A stretch of DNA of 64,000 nt from JAYVSZ01 sp043774925 (GTDB lineage: Bacteria; Pseudomonadota; Gammaproteobacteria; Burkholderiales; Methylophilaceae). The notes beneath the pieces are model-generated. The model was given only the letters and a program-made list of their open reading frames with translations, searched no databases and was not told where the DNA came from. The stretch is from NCBI GenBank assembly GCA_043774925.1, contig JAYVSZ010000003.1, positions 1-64,000 of the forward strand, given 5' to 3'. Below are positions 8,375 to 17,669 of this stretch, in pieces; position 1 is the stretch's first letter; each line of letters starts with the position of its first letter. Both the position numbers and the translations under genes were made by a program.

Positions 8375-9652
8375 CTAGATAATGCCTTCTAAAATTTGTA
8401 CCTTTACCATCGTACCCGCTTCGCAATTGCCTACGTTTTCATCCAGCACAATAAAGCAATTGGCCGCGCTCATGCTGCTCAGCACGCCAGAGCCTTGATT
8501 CGGCAAAGGTGCAACTATCCACTCACCACTCATGCTTTGACTCAATATCCCGCGCTGAAATTCCGTGCGCCCAGTGGCTTTTTTGATAGGCAAAGTGCAT
8601 TTAACGCAAAAAATTGGCATCGGCCTGACAGCCGCACCAGATAAGGCGCGTAGAGCAGGCTGCACAAATTGGTAAAACGTGACCATGGCCGAAACGGGGT
8701 TGCCGGGCAGGCCGAAATAATGCGCATTGCCAACCTTTCCATAAGCGAGCGGTCTGCCTGGCTTCATGTTGATTTTCCAAAACAGCACTTGGCCATGCTT
8801 GGCTAAAAGCGCTTTCATATAATCTGCCTCGCCCACCGAAACACCGCCGCTAGTAATCACTACATCGTTATTCTGCGCGGCTTCTAGCAAGGTTTTTTCG
8901 AGTAACTTCGGGTCATCTGGCACATTACCTAAATCGCTAATCTCAACATTTAAACGGCTAAGCATACCAAAAAGCGTGTAGCGATTGCTATCGTAAATTT
9001 GCCCTTCTGTAAGCGGTTTTCCAACAGAAACTAGCTCATCACCCGTGCTAAAAAACGCCACTTTAAGCTGGTGGAAAACACGAATTTCGCTTATGCCTAA
9101 CGAGGCGATTAAGCCTAAATCTGCAGGCTGCATGACATGTCCTTTAGCTAAGACAGTTTGCCCAAGCGCTAAATCCTCGCCCGCATGGCGAATGTGCTGG
9201 CCGTGCCTAATATTACTCTGGGACGTTTGTTGCAAGGCTGCGGTTTCGCCCGCCCAAGTCACGCGCTCCTGCATTTCCACCGTATCTGCGCCAGATGGAA
9301 TCACCGCGCCCGTCATGATTTTTACGCATTCGCCTTGTTTGATTTCGCCCGCAAAAGGCCTGCCCGCAAAGGCCGTGCCTGTTAGCTTTAAGGACATAGC
9401 TGAATCGACAAACCTAAACGCAATACCATCCATCGCCGAATTATTATGTGCAGGTACATTACAGGGCGAAATAATATCTTCGCCTAGTACGCGACTTAGA
9501 CTTTCGCGAATCGGCTGCATTTCAGTCTCGGCAACGGGCGATAAAAACTGCGCAATAAACTGCCGCGTTTGCGTTACCGACATCGCGTTCGGGTCGTAAT
9601 CGTCCATACAGCTTGGGTCTTGCGCGAGTTGGTTTAAATTGGGGGTGGTCAT
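8375..9652 (-). CDS. moeA: molybdopterin molybdotransferase MoeA
   Basis: A 425-aa cytoplasmic enzyme that inserts molybdate into adenylated molybdopterin, the last step of Mo-cofactor synthesis. Family motifs are clear: NNSAMDGIAF (about residue 67), the domain III signature TSGGVSVGEADY, and GLPGNPVSAMVTF. The length is normal. It is on the minus strand, downstream of mobA but separated by a 160-nt gap holding two palindromes. It shares the neighbourhood with mobA, moaA and the Mo/W-dependent formate dehydrogenase. Confidence 0.95.
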   Translation of the reverse strand: MTTPNLNQLAQDPSCMDDYDPNAMSVTQTRQFIAQFLSPVAETEMQPIRESLSRVLGEDIISPCNVPAHNNSAMDGIAFRFVDSAMSLKLTGTAFAGRPFAGEIKQGECVKIMTGAVIPSGADTVEMQERVTWAGETAALQQTSQSNIRHGQHIRHAGEDLALGQTVLAKGHVMQPADLGLIASLGISEIRVFHQLKVAFFSTGDELVSVGKPLTEGQIYDSNRYTLFGMLSRLNVEISDLGNVPDDPKLLEKTLLEAAQNNDVVITSGGVSVGEADYMKALLAKHGQVLFWKINMKPGRPLAYGKVGNAHYFGLPGNPVSAMVTFYQFVQPALRALSGAAVRPMPIFCVKCTLPIKKATGRTEFQRGILSQSMSGEWIVAPLPNQGSGVLSSMSAANCFIVLDENVGNCEAGTMVKVQILEGII

Positions 9653-9704
9653 TTTATATACAATTACAATGCTATTACGCTGAATAGTTAATATTACCTG
9701 ATTA

Positions 9705-9817
9705 CGTCATTCCCGCGTAGGCGGGAATCTAGGCAAGATTAAAATTTAAAGCTGAGCGTATAAACCACTAAGTAGAAATGGTAAGTCGTCTGGATTCCCG
9801 CCTACGCGGGAATGACG
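9705..9817. repeat. paired dRS3-like palindromes between moeA and mobA
   Basis: A perfect 25-nt inverted repeat has arms at 9705-9729 and 9793-9817. Each arm contains ATTCCC-N8-GGGAAT (9709-9728 and 9794-9813), the format of the Neisseria dRS3 element, and each arm is itself a hairpin. The right arm ends 1 nt before the mobA stop codon. Related, diverged pairs occur at 54405-54478, 55131-55200 and 58714-58906. Confidence 0.9.
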
Positions 9818-9818
9818 G

Positions 9819-10409
9819 TTAAGGGGAAAGTTTGTGTTCTAAATTTGCCAAGTCCTGCGGCGTATTCACATTGCTAAAAGCCTCATCGCAATCACTAAAA
9901 TCTACTTCTACATATTTTAAGCTTTTTTGCCAAGCGCTCACTTTGCGCTCACCCGCATCCAGAAAGGCTTGCAGGCTGGGCAACACATTTTTTCTCATCA
10001 AACAAAATACTGGGTGCGTGTTGCCATCGCTGCTCGCAACGGCAATATCCGCGCGGCTTTCCAGCATGCTGTTTAAAAGTCGAGTTGCTAAATCTAGCGG
10101 CAAAAGCGGCGAATCACAAGGCGCACTCAGCACTAAATCGTGTTTGGCATGTTTTAACCCTAACAACATACCAGCGAGTGGTCCGAGAAATTCAGGATTT
10201 TCATCTTGTAACACCTTAAAACCAAAGTCTTCATATTGCGCAATTTCACGGTTCGCGTTAATGATGATTTCATCCACTTGCGGCTGCAATCGTGCAATTA
10301 CATGTGTAATCAATGGTTTATTTTGTAATGAAATTAGCCCTTTATCAACGCCGCCCATACGCATTGCACGGCCGCCTGAAAGAATGATTACTGTTACTAA
10401 CAATTCCAA
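9819..10409 (-). CDS. mobA: molybdenum cofactor guanylyltransferase MobA
   Basis: A 196-aa nucleotidyltransferase that attaches GMP to Mo-molybdopterin, giving the MGD form used by formate dehydrogenases. The N-terminal signature VIILSGGRAMRMGGVDKGL holds the GTP-binding loop and the Lys; PLAGMLLGL and the APCDSPLLP metal-binding motif follow. The length fits the family. It lies between moaA and moeA on the minus strand, matching the need of the adjacent fds operon for bis-MGD cofactor. Confidence 0.93.
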   Translation of the reverse strand: MELLVTVIILSGGRAMRMGGVDKGLISLQNKPLITHVIARLQPQVDEIIINANREIAQYEDFGFKVLQDENPEFLGPLAGMLLGLKHAKHDLVLSAPCDSPLLPLDLATRLLNSMLESRADIAVASSDGNTHPVFCLMRKNVLPSLQAFLDAGERKVSAWQKSLKYVEVDFSDCDEAFSNVNTPQDLANLEHKLSP

Positions 10410-10432
10410 TCCTTTTATAAAACTAAAAATAA

Positions 10433-10494
10433 CGAGGCGCCGCGCCGAAGACAGTACGAATTTGTACGGCTAGGAGTAGCAACAAAGTTAGTTT
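10433..10494. repeat. GC-rich dyad-containing spacer between mobA and moaA
   Basis: The spacer holds GAGGCGCCGCGCCG followed by a GTAC-AATT-GTAC-type dyad and an AGGAGTAGCAACAAAG tail. It looks like a remnant of a dispersed intergenic element, but only one copy is in this window, so repeat status is inferred. Confidence 0.3.
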
Positions 10495-10510
10495 TAGTTT
10501 TCAAAAGGAT

Positions 10511-11497
10511 TTATCCGCCAGTATGCGACATAAACCGTACCACCGCTGGTTTAGCGCGTTGTAAATCAAAATCGTGACCTTTGGGTTTCACTTTCATGCT
10601 GTTCAAAATGGCCGCAATAATTGGCGCATCGTTATTTGGGTTTGCACGTAAAAGCGGCATCAGTTCTACTTTTTCATCTTGGCCAAGGCACAAGAAAAGC
10701 TCGCCTTTGCAGCTAATACGCACGCGGTTGCAGGCCTCACAAAAGTTGTGCGAATGCGGTGAAATAAACCCGATTTTAGTGTCACTTTCGGCAATGCGCC
10801 AATAACGCGCTGGGCCGCCTGTTGTTTCGTTGCTTGGCGTTAAGTTAAAGGTATTTTGCAGCAATTTAAGCGTGTGTACGTTGCTTACGAACGTGCTGTC
10901 GCGCGCGTGGTCAACTTCGCCTAATGGCATTTCTTCAATAAAACTAATGTCAATTCTTTGCTCAATGGCAAACTGCACCAAATCAATCGCTTCGTCATCG
11001 TTGCTACCGCGCATTAAAACGGTGTTGAGTTTAATGCCCTCAAAGCCCGCATGTATACTGGCTTGCAGGCCATCTAATACTTGCTCGAGGCGGCCAGTGC
11101 GGGTGATTTGTTTAAATTTTTCCGGCTTCAAGCTGTCGATTGAGATATTAATGCGTTTAACACCCGCTTTTTTGAGCGAAGCCGCTTGTTGCGCCAACTG
11201 GCTGCCGTTGGTAGTAATCACTAACTCTGGCACATATTGCCCAATTTCTTCAAACAACCAAAGCGCATTTTTACGCACCAGCGGCTCGCCGCCTGTAATG
11301 CGCACTTTGCTCACACCCAAGCCCACAAATATTTTTACCAAACGCGCGCATTCTTCTAAGCTCAAAACCTCGTCGCGCGGCAGAAATTGCATATCCTCGC
11401 CCATGCAATAAACGCATCTAAAATCGCAACGGTCGGTGATAGAAAGGCGAATATAATCGACTTTTCTGCCAAACTGATCGATAAGCGTTGTTGTCAT
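10511..11497 (-). CDS. moaA: GTP 3',8-cyclase MoaA
   Basis: A 328-aa radical-SAM enzyme that starts molybdopterin synthesis from GTP, acting with MoaC. The SAM cluster motif is CDFRCVYC (CxxxCxxC) near residue 24; the C-terminal second cluster is in FCEACNRVRISCKG with a further Cys in FLCLG. The protein ends SHTGG, keeping the C-terminal Gly-Gly important for activity. It is divergent from fdsG across a 117-nt spacer. moaC, moaD and moaE are not nearby. No Mo-cofactor riboswitch fits into the short spacer. Confidence 0.95.
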   Translation of the reverse strand: MTTTLIDQFGRKVDYIRLSITDRCDFRCVYCMGEDMQFLPRDEVLSLEECARLVKIFVGLGVSKVRITGGEPLVRKNALWLFEEIGQYVPELVITTNGSQLAQQAASLKKAGVKRINISIDSLKPEKFKQITRTGRLEQVLDGLQASIHAGFEGIKLNTVLMRGSNDDEAIDLVQFAIEQRIDISFIEEMPLGEVDHARDSTFVSNVHTLKLLQNTFNLTPSNETTGGPARYWRIAESDTKIGFISPHSHNFCEACNRVRISCKGELFLCLGQDEKVELMPLLRANPNNDAPIIAAILNSMKVKPKGHDFDLQRAKPAVVRFMSHTGG

Positions 11498-11575
11498 GCT
11501 GAATTTATGGGGTGAAAATGTGTCATAAACCTATATTCTATGCGCTTTTTTGGCTTTAACAAGTGCGCGTTTAGG

Positions 11576-11581
11576 TATAAT
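11576..11581 (+). promoter_or_regulatory. -10 element of the fds operon promoter
   Basis: A perfect TATAAT lies 34 nt upstream of the fdsG GTG start. The -35 is weak (TTTAAC at 15 bp, or TTGGCT at 20 bp), suggesting an activator may be needed. Confidence 0.45.
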
Positions 11582-11614
11582 ATATCGCGTTAAACATTTT
11601 TTGGCGGGCGATTT

Positions 11615-12109
11615 GTGGTAAATGCATTATCCAAGCAAGAATTAGCGAAAATTGAAGCGCACATTGCGGCGCACAAAGCCATGCCTAAAGAAATGATGCA
11701 AAGCGCGCTGCTGCCCTTGCTACACGCCATTCAGGACGATATTGGCTGGATTCCAGAAGAGTCATATTTGCCGATTTCAAAAGCGCTGGCTTTATCGATT
11801 GCAGAAGTGCATGGTGTCGTTACGTTTTATCACCATTTCCATCAACATCCTGTTGGTAAACATATCTTGCAGGTTTGTCGCGCAGAATCCTGTCAGGCGA
11901 TGGGCTCTGAGCAGTTAGAAAAAGACATTAAGGCCGCGCTGGGCATTGATTATCACGAAACCACAAAAGATGGCGAGGTGACTTTGTTACCCGTGTATTG
12001 TTTGGGCAATTGTGCTTGCTCGCCTAATGTAATGCTGGGGGATGATGTTTATGGCCGCATGACGGCTGAAAAAGTAGCGGAAATTGTGGCTGAAGCGAGA
12101 GCGGCATAA
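11615..12109 (+). CDS. fdsG: NAD-linked formate dehydrogenase gamma subunit FdsG
   Basis: A 164-aa thioredoxin-fold [2Fe-2S] subunit related to NuoE. The cluster ligands are in CRAESCQAMG and, about 40 residues later, YCLGNCACSP, giving the usual four-Cys pattern. It relays electrons within the soluble NAD-dependent formate dehydrogenase, which oxidises formate to CO2 in the cytoplasm. The start codon is GTG; no upstream ATG is in frame. The stop overlaps the fdsB start by 1 nt (TAATG), so translation is coupled. Confidence 0.93.
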   Translation: MVNALSKQELAKIEAHIAAHKAMPKEMMQSALLPLLHAIQDDIGWIPEESYLPISKALALSIAEVHGVVTFYHHFHQHPVGKHILQVCRAESCQAMGSEQLEKDIKAALGIDYHETTKDGEVTLLPVYCLGNCACSPNVMLGDDVYGRMTAEKVAEIVAEARAA

Positions 12110-13644
12110 TGGTAAAAGTTTATGTTCCGCGCGATTCAACCGCGCTTAGTTTAGGCGCAGAGCGCACCGCAAAAGCCATTGCGGCAGAGGCAACAAAACG
12201 TGGCATTGAAATTGAGCTGGTTCGCAACGGCTCGCGCGGCCTGTTTTATTTAGAGCCGCTGGTAGAAGTGGCGACAGACAAAGGCCGCGTGGCTTATGCG
12301 CCAGTGCAGCCCAAAGATGTGTCTAGCTTGTTTGATGCAAATTTTTTGACTGGCGGCAGCCACACTCTGTGTTTAGGTTTAACCGAAGAAATCCCCTACC
12401 TTAAAAAACAACAGCGCCTCACTTTTGCACGTGCGGGCATTATCGACCCAGTTTGTCTTGATGATTACATCGCGCATGATGGCTACAAAGGTTTAGCGAA
12501 CGCGCTGAAATTATCTAGCGCCGAAATCGTTAAAATAGTGACTGATTCTGGCTTGCGCGGCCGTGGTGGCGCAGCTTTCCCCACTGGTATTAAGTGGAAT
12601 ACCGTCTTGGGCGCAAAAGGCAAACAAAAATACATCGTTTGCAACGCCGATGAAGGCGATAGTGGCACTTATTCTGACCGCATGGTGATGGAAGATGACC
12701 CATTTGTGCTGATTGAAGGCATGACAATTGCCGCCATTGCAGTGGGTGCAACACAAGGTTACATTTACCTGCGTAGTGAGTACCCGCATGCGCTGAAAGC
12801 TTTGAATGAGGCGATTGCCAAGGCTGAAGCCGCTGGTTATTTGGGCGATAAAATCTGCGGCTCTACACACACTTTTAACATAGAAGTGCGCCGCGCCGCG
12901 GGCGCGTATATTTGCGGCGAGGAAACTTCGTTGCTAGAAAGCCTAGAAGGCAAGCGCGGCTTGGTGCGCTTTAAGCCGCCGCTACCAGCAATTGAAGGGC
13001 TATTTGGCAAGCCAACTGTGGTGAATAATGTCATATCACTGGCAACTGTGCCGATTATTTTGCACAAAGGCGCGCAATTTTATGCGGATTTCGGCATGGG
13101 GCGCTCACGCGGCACACTGCCGATTCAGCTCGCGGGCAACATTAAAAATGGCGGCTTGGTGGAATTGGCGTTTGGCGCAACGCTGCGTGAATTGTTATAC
13201 GATTTTGGTGGCGGCTCTGCCACAGGCAAGCCAATTCGCGCCGTGCAAGTAGGCGGGCCGCTGGGCGCTTATTTGCCCGAGAGCCAGTTTGATACGCCGC
13301 TAGATTATGAAGAATTTAGCAAAATTTGGGCAGTGCTTGGGCATGGCGGCATTGTGGCGTTTGATGAGTCGGTGGATATGGCAAAAATGGCACGTTATGC
13401 ATTTGAGTTTTGCGCGATTGAAAGTTGTGGTAAATGCACGCCTTGCCGCATAGGCAGCACGCGCGGCGCAGAAGTGATTGATAAAATTACAGCAGGCGTG
13501 GATGTGGTAAAAAACATTAAACTGGTGCGCGATTTAAGCGATACTATGCTTAACGGCTCGCTATGCGCCTTGGGTGGCATGACACCGTACCCAGTATTAA
13601 GCGCGATGAACCACTTTGCAGAAGATTTTGAGGCTAAAGTTTAA
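12109..13644 (+). CDS. fdsB: NAD-linked formate dehydrogenase beta subunit FdsB
   Basis: A 511-aa subunit that binds FMN, NAD and one [4Fe-4S] cluster, homologous to NuoF. The N-terminal 130 residues are a thioredoxin-like extension. GLRGRGGAAFPTGIKW is the FMN/NAD motif, YICGEETSLLESLEG another NuoF signature, and ESCGKCTPCRIG with a later Cys (GSLCALG) ligates the cluster. This is where electrons from formate reduce NAD+. It is the second gene of the fdsGBACD operon, coupled to fdsG and followed by fdsA after 28 nt. Confidence 0.95.
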   Translation: MVKVYVPRDSTALSLGAERTAKAIAAEATKRGIEIELVRNGSRGLFYLEPLVEVATDKGRVAYAPVQPKDVSSLFDANFLTGGSHTLCLGLTEEIPYLKKQQRLTFARAGIIDPVCLDDYIAHDGYKGLANALKLSSAEIVKIVTDSGLRGRGGAAFPTGIKWNTVLGAKGKQKYIVCNADEGDSGTYSDRMVMEDDPFVLIEGMTIAAIAVGATQGYIYLRSEYPHALKALNEAIAKAEAAGYLGDKICGSTHTFNIEVRRAAGAYICGEETSLLESLEGKRGLVRFKPPLPAIEGLFGKPTVVNNVISLATVPIILHKGAQFYADFGMGRSRGTLPIQLAGNIKNGGLVELAFGATLRELLYDFGGGSATGKPIRAVQVGGPLGAYLPESQFDTPLDYEEFSKIWAVLGHGGIVAFDESVDMAKMARYAFEFCAIESCGKCTPCRIGSTRGAEVIDKITAGVDVVKNIKLVRDLSDTMLNGSLCALGGMTPYPVLSAMNHFAEDFEAKV

Positions 13645-13672
13645 TCGCATGTTGCGCGATTAGGAGTTGAAG

Positions 13673-16594
13673 ATGGACGACATTAAATATACACACGCAA
13701 ACGGCAAAGAAAACGACAGAAGCCGCACTAGTTTTGATGACCAAACTGATTACGGTACGCCTGCTAGCAGTTCCGACACTTTGGTGACGTTAACGATTGA
13801 CGACCGCGAAATCACAGTGCCAGAAGGCACATCAATTATGCGCGCCAGCATTATGGCGGGTATCAATGTACCTAAATTGTGCGCGACGGATTCGCTTGAG
13901 CCATTTGGCTCGTGCCGTTTGTGCGTGGTGGAAATTGAAGGTAGGCGCGGTTATCCAGCGAGTTGCACCACGCCCGTAGCAGCTGGCATAAAAGTGCATA
14001 CGCAAACGCCAAAATTGGCGGATATTCGCCGCGGGACGATGGAACTCTACATTTCTGACCATCCACTAGATTGCTTAACTTGCGCCACTAATGGCGATTG
14101 CGAGCTGCAAGACATGGCTGGTGCAGTTGGTTTGCGTGAGGTGCGCTATGGTTACGAAGGTGAAAATCACCTGAAGGCTGAAAAAGATGAAAGTAACCCG
14201 TATTTCACCTTTGACCCAAGCAAATGTATTGTGTGCAGCCGCTGTGTGCGTGCTTGCGAGGAAACGCAAGGCACCTTTGCGCTGACGATTGAAGGGCGTG
14301 GTTTTGGCAGCAAAGTGTCTGCGGGTAATACTACGTTTATGGATTCAGAATGCGTATCGTGCGGTGCTTGCGTGCAAGCTTGCCCAACGGCTACGCTCAT
14401 AGAGAAAACCGTGATTGAAGCAGGCGTGCCAGAACATAGTGTAACGACCACATGCGCCTACTGCGGCGTGGGTTGTAGTTTTAATGCCGAAATGAAGGGC
14501 GAAGAAGTCGTGCGCATGACACCAAATAAAAACGGCGGTGCGAATCACGGCCATTCTTGCGTCAAAGGCCGCTTTGCTTGGGGTTATGCGACGCACAAAG
14601 ACCGCATTACCACGCCAATGATTCGCAAAAGTATTCACGACGCATGGCAAGTTGTGAGCTGGGATGAAGCGTTTAATTACGCGGCTTCGGAGATTAAGCG
14701 CATTCAAGCTAAATATGGCAAAGAGGCCTTGGGCGGCATTACCTCATCGCGTTGCACCAACGAAGAAGTGTACGTGACGCAAAAATTAGTGCGCGCGGTG
14801 TTTGGTACGAATAATGTGGATACTTGCGCACGTGTGTGCCACAGCCCAACAGGCTACGGATTAAAACAAACGATTGGTGAATCGGCAGGCACGCAAACCT
14901 TTGATTCCGTGATGCAATCTGACGTGATTATGATTATTGGCGCAAATCCAACAGACGGACACCCCGTGTTTGCCAGCCAAATGAAACGTCGTCTACGCGA
15001 AGGTGCAAAGTTGATTATTGCCGACCCGCGTGCGATTGATTTGGTGGAAAATAGCCCGCATGTCCGCGCAGATTATCACCTTAATTTGCGCCCAGGCACG
15101 AACGTGGCGCTGATTTCTGCATTGGCACATGTGGTGGTGACAGAAGGCTTAGTTAAAGAAGATTTTGTAAAAGAACGCTGTGAATGGGATTCTTTCGTCG
15201 CTTGGCGCGATTTTGTGGCAAAGCCAGAAAACTCACCCGAAGCGCTGGAAAAAGAATTGGGTGTATCATCAAAAACCATGCGCGAAGCCGCACGCTTATT
15301 TGCTACTGGCGGTAACGGCGCAATTTATTACGGCTTGGGTGTGACTGAGCATAGCCAAGGTTCTACCATGGTGATGGGTATTGCCAACCTTGCGATGGCA
15401 ACAGGCAACGTGGGGCGTGAAGGCGTAGGTATTAACCCACTACGCGGCCAAAATAACGTACAAGGTTCGTGCGATATGGGTAGCATGCCGCATGAATATC
15501 CTGGCTATCGCCATGTGTCAGATGACGCAACACGTCAACTATTTGAGTCTGCTTGGGGCAGGCCGCTCAGTAACGATCCTGGCTTACGCATCCCCAATAT
15601 GTTGGATTTGGCCGCAGAAGGTAGCTTTAAAGCGCTGTATTGCGTAGGCGAAGATATTGCGCAATCGGACCCCGACACGCAGCACGTGACGCACGCGCTG
15701 GAAAGTATGGAATGCGTGATTGTGCAAGATTTGTTCTTGAACGAAACCGCGATGTACGCGCATGTATTTTTCCCCGGCGCATCCTTCTTAGAGAAAAGCG
15801 GCACGTTTACCAACGCTGAGCGCCGTATTTCGCCCGTGCGACGCGTGATGCAACCAAAGAACGGTAATGGTGAAGCTGGGATGGAAGATTGGGAAATTAC
15901 GGCTAAGTTATCAAAGGCGCTGGGTTACGAGATGGATTATAGCCATGCAAGTGACATTATGGATGAAATTGCTGCGCTTACGCCAACATTTAAAGGCGTG
16001 AGCTTTAAAAAGCTCGACGAACTCGGCAGTATTCAATGGCCGTGCGATGACGAGAATCCAAGCGGTACACCCACCATGCATATTGATGAATTTGTGCGCG
16101 GCAAAGGCAAGTTCTTTATTACGCAATACGTGCCGACGACGGAAAAAGTGAATGCAAAATATCCGCTAATTCTCACTACTGGCCGCATTTTGAGCCAATA
16201 CAACGTGGGTGCACAAACGCGTCGCACGCAAAATGTGGCTTGGCATCATGAAGATATTGTCGAGATTCATCCACACGATGCGGAAGATCGCGGCATTATA
16301 GAGGGTGATTGGGTGGGCATTGCCAGCCGCGCAGGCGAAACGGTATTGCGCGCAAAGCTGACCGAGCGCGTGCAAGCTGGCGTGATTTACACCACATTCC
16401 ATCACCCTGAATCTGGCGCAAACGTGATTACCACGGATAATTCTGATTGGGCAACGAATTGCCCCGAATTCAAGGTAACTGCGGTGCAGGTGACGAAAGT
16501 GCATCAGCGCTCGGATTGGCAAAAGCATTACCAAGCGTTTAGTGAAGAGCAAATTGAATTTACTGGCAAAAAGCCAGCACTGACAATAAGCTAA
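13673..16594 (+). CDS. fdsA: NAD-linked formate dehydrogenase alpha (catalytic) subunit FdsA
   Basis: A 973-aa bis-MGD molybdo- or tungsto-enzyme. Start ATG 13673 has a TAGGAG site 6 nt upstream. Order: about 35 non-conserved residues; a [2Fe-2S] ferredoxin domain (CATDSLEPFGSCRLC); the HxxxC-type cluster region (DHPLDCLTCATNGDCELQ); two [4Fe-4S] motifs (CIVCSRCVRAC and CVSCGACVQAC); the MGD enzyme cluster (CAYCGVGCSF); then the catalytic domain. The active-site metal ligand appears to be Cys in ARVCHSPT, so this is not a selenoenzyme. The C-terminal MGD-binding domain is present. It supplies most NADH from C1 oxidation. Confidence 0.95.
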   Translation: MDDIKYTHANGKENDRSRTSFDDQTDYGTPASSSDTLVTLTIDDREITVPEGTSIMRASIMAGINVPKLCATDSLEPFGSCRLCVVEIEGRRGYPASCTTPVAAGIKVHTQTPKLADIRRGTMELYISDHPLDCLTCATNGDCELQDMAGAVGLREVRYGYEGENHLKAEKDESNPYFTFDPSKCIVCSRCVRACEETQGTFALTIEGRGFGSKVSAGNTTFMDSECVSCGACVQACPTATLIEKTVIEAGVPEHSVTTTCAYCGVGCSFNAEMKGEEVVRMTPNKNGGANHGHSCVKGRFAWGYATHKDRITTPMIRKSIHDAWQVVSWDEAFNYAASEIKRIQAKYGKEALGGITSSRCTNEEVYVTQKLVRAVFGTNNVDTCARVCHSPTGYGLKQTIGESAGTQTFDSVMQSDVIMIIGANPTDGHPVFASQMKRRLREGAKLIIADPRAIDLVENSPHVRADYHLNLRPGTNVALISALAHVVVTEGLVKEDFVKERCEWDSFVAWRDFVAKPENSPEALEKELGVSSKTMREAARLFATGGNGAIYYGLGVTEHSQGSTMVMGIANLAMATGNVGREGVGINPLRGQNNVQGSCDMGSMPHEYPGYRHVSDDATRQLFESAWGRPLSNDPGLRIPNMLDLAAEGSFKALYCVGEDIAQSDPDTQHVTHALESMECVIVQDLFLNETAMYAHVFFPGASFLEKSGTFTNAERRISPVRRVMQPKNGNGEAGMEDWEITAKLSKALGYEMDYSHASDIMDEIAALTPTFKGVSFKKLDELGSIQWPCDDENPSGTPTMHIDEFVRGKGKFFITQYVPTTEKVNAKYPLILTTGRILSQYNVGAQTRRTQNVAWHHEDIVEIHPHDAEDRGIIEGDWVGIASRAGETVLRAKLTERVQAGVIYTTFHHPESGANVITTDNSDWATNCPEFKVTAVQVTKVHQRSDWQKHYQAFSEEQIEFTGKKPALTIS

Positions 16595-16598
16595 CAGT

Positions 16599-17417
16599 AT
16601 GAAAGAAAATGCGCCGCAAAGCGCGTATGCCATTAAAAAATGGAAAGACGGTAGCCTAACCGAGGCAAACGATTGTTTGGCCGAGGAAGTGCCGATTGCA
16701 CTGGTGTACAATGGCGTTTCGCATGCAGTAATGCTGGCATCGCCGCAAGATTTGGAAGATTTTGCGCTTGGATTTTCGCTCACAGAAGGCATTTTGCAAA
16801 ACAAAAGTGAGTTGTACGCTATTGAAATTGTAGGGCAAACAAATGGTATAGAACTACAGTTGAATGTGGCGACAGAGCGCTTTGAAAAGCTGAAGGAACG
16901 CAGGCGCAGCATGGCTGGGCGCACGGGTTGCGGTTTGTGCGGTGCAGAAAATTTACAACAAGTAATGCGCGCGCCGCAAGCCGCTGCTAGCATTATTAAG
17001 CAGCCACTTCTGAGCATAAATTGGCAAGGTGTGCAAAATGCGTATGCGAACATTCAGCCGCTACAAACCTTGCAACAAGCCACAGGTGCCACCCATGCTT
17101 GTGCTTGGGCAGATGTGGAAGGCAATATCAGCTTGGTTCGTGAAGATGTGGGTCGCCATAATGCGATGGATAAGCTGATTGGCGCATTGGCAAAAAATCC
17201 GCCAAACTCAGCAGGTTTTGTGTTAACCACAAGCCGCGCGAGTTATGAAATGGTACAAAAAGTGGCGAGCGTTGGCATTAATATGCTCGCGGCAATCTCC
17301 GCGCCAACAGGGCTTGCGGTGCGAATTGCAGATGAATTTAATGTGACATTGCTGGGGTTTGTGCGACAAAACCAGCACGTGATTTATGCCCATTCAGATC
17401 GTATTCAATATAAATAG
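16599..17417 (+). CDS. fdhD: formate dehydrogenase sulfurtransferase FdhD (FdsC)
   Basis: A 272-aa FdhD-family protein that moves sulfur from the cysteine desulfurase IscS to the bis-MGD cofactor before its insertion into formate dehydrogenase. The required CxxC is in GRTGCGLCGAENL. VREDVGRHNAMDKLIG and TTSRASYEMVQK are family signatures. It occupies the fdsC position between fdsA and fdsD, starting 5 nt after fdsA. Confidence 0.94.
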   Translation: MKENAPQSAYAIKKWKDGSLTEANDCLAEEVPIALVYNGVSHAVMLASPQDLEDFALGFSLTEGILQNKSELYAIEIVGQTNGIELQLNVATERFEKLKERRRSMAGRTGCGLCGAENLQQVMRAPQAAASIIKQPLLSINWQGVQNAYANIQPLQTLQQATGATHACAWADVEGNISLVREDVGRHNAMDKLIGALAKNPPNSAGFVLTTSRASYEMVQKVASVGINMLAAISAPTGLAVRIADEFNVTLLGFVRQNQHVIYAHSDRIQYK

Positions 17418-17426
17418 AAAAGTGAT

Positions 17427-17648
17427 ATGCAAGCAGACAAATTAATTATTATGGCGAATCAAATAGGCAGTTTTTATGAAGCCTTTACCGATCAGGAAGA
17501 AGCAAGACAAGAGATTGCAAACCATCTCAATAAATTTTGGAACTTAAATATGCGCAAATCAATTGCGGCATACGTGAACGAGCATCAAGGTGCGGGCTTG
17601 CATGCGCGCGTGATTGAAGCGATTCAGCAGCACATTCAATTAAACTAA
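17427..17648 (+). CDS. fdsD: formate dehydrogenase delta subunit FdsD
   Basis: A 73-aa acidic, helical protein with MANQIGSFYEAF and KFWNLNMRKSIAAYV, typical of FdsD. The delta subunit is needed for assembly or stability of the FdsABG complex in related systems. It follows fdhD by 9 nt and ends the core fdsGBACD operon. Confidence 0.9.
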   Translation: MQADKLIIMANQIGSFYEAFTDQEEARQEIANHLNKFWNLNMRKSIAAYVNEHQGAGLHARVIEAIQQHIQLN

Positions 17649-17669
17649 GCTTAAATCTTGTAGAAAAAA

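Noticed and set aside
11498..11614. Mo-cofactor riboswitch upstream of moaA
   Set aside because: The spacer is only 117 nt, is shared with the divergent fds promoter and shows none of the expected conserved stems.
14805..14900. Possible selenocysteine site in FdsA
   Set aside because: The active-site codon reads Cys in ARVCHSPT and the frame has no in-frame TGA, so no selenocysteine is needed.
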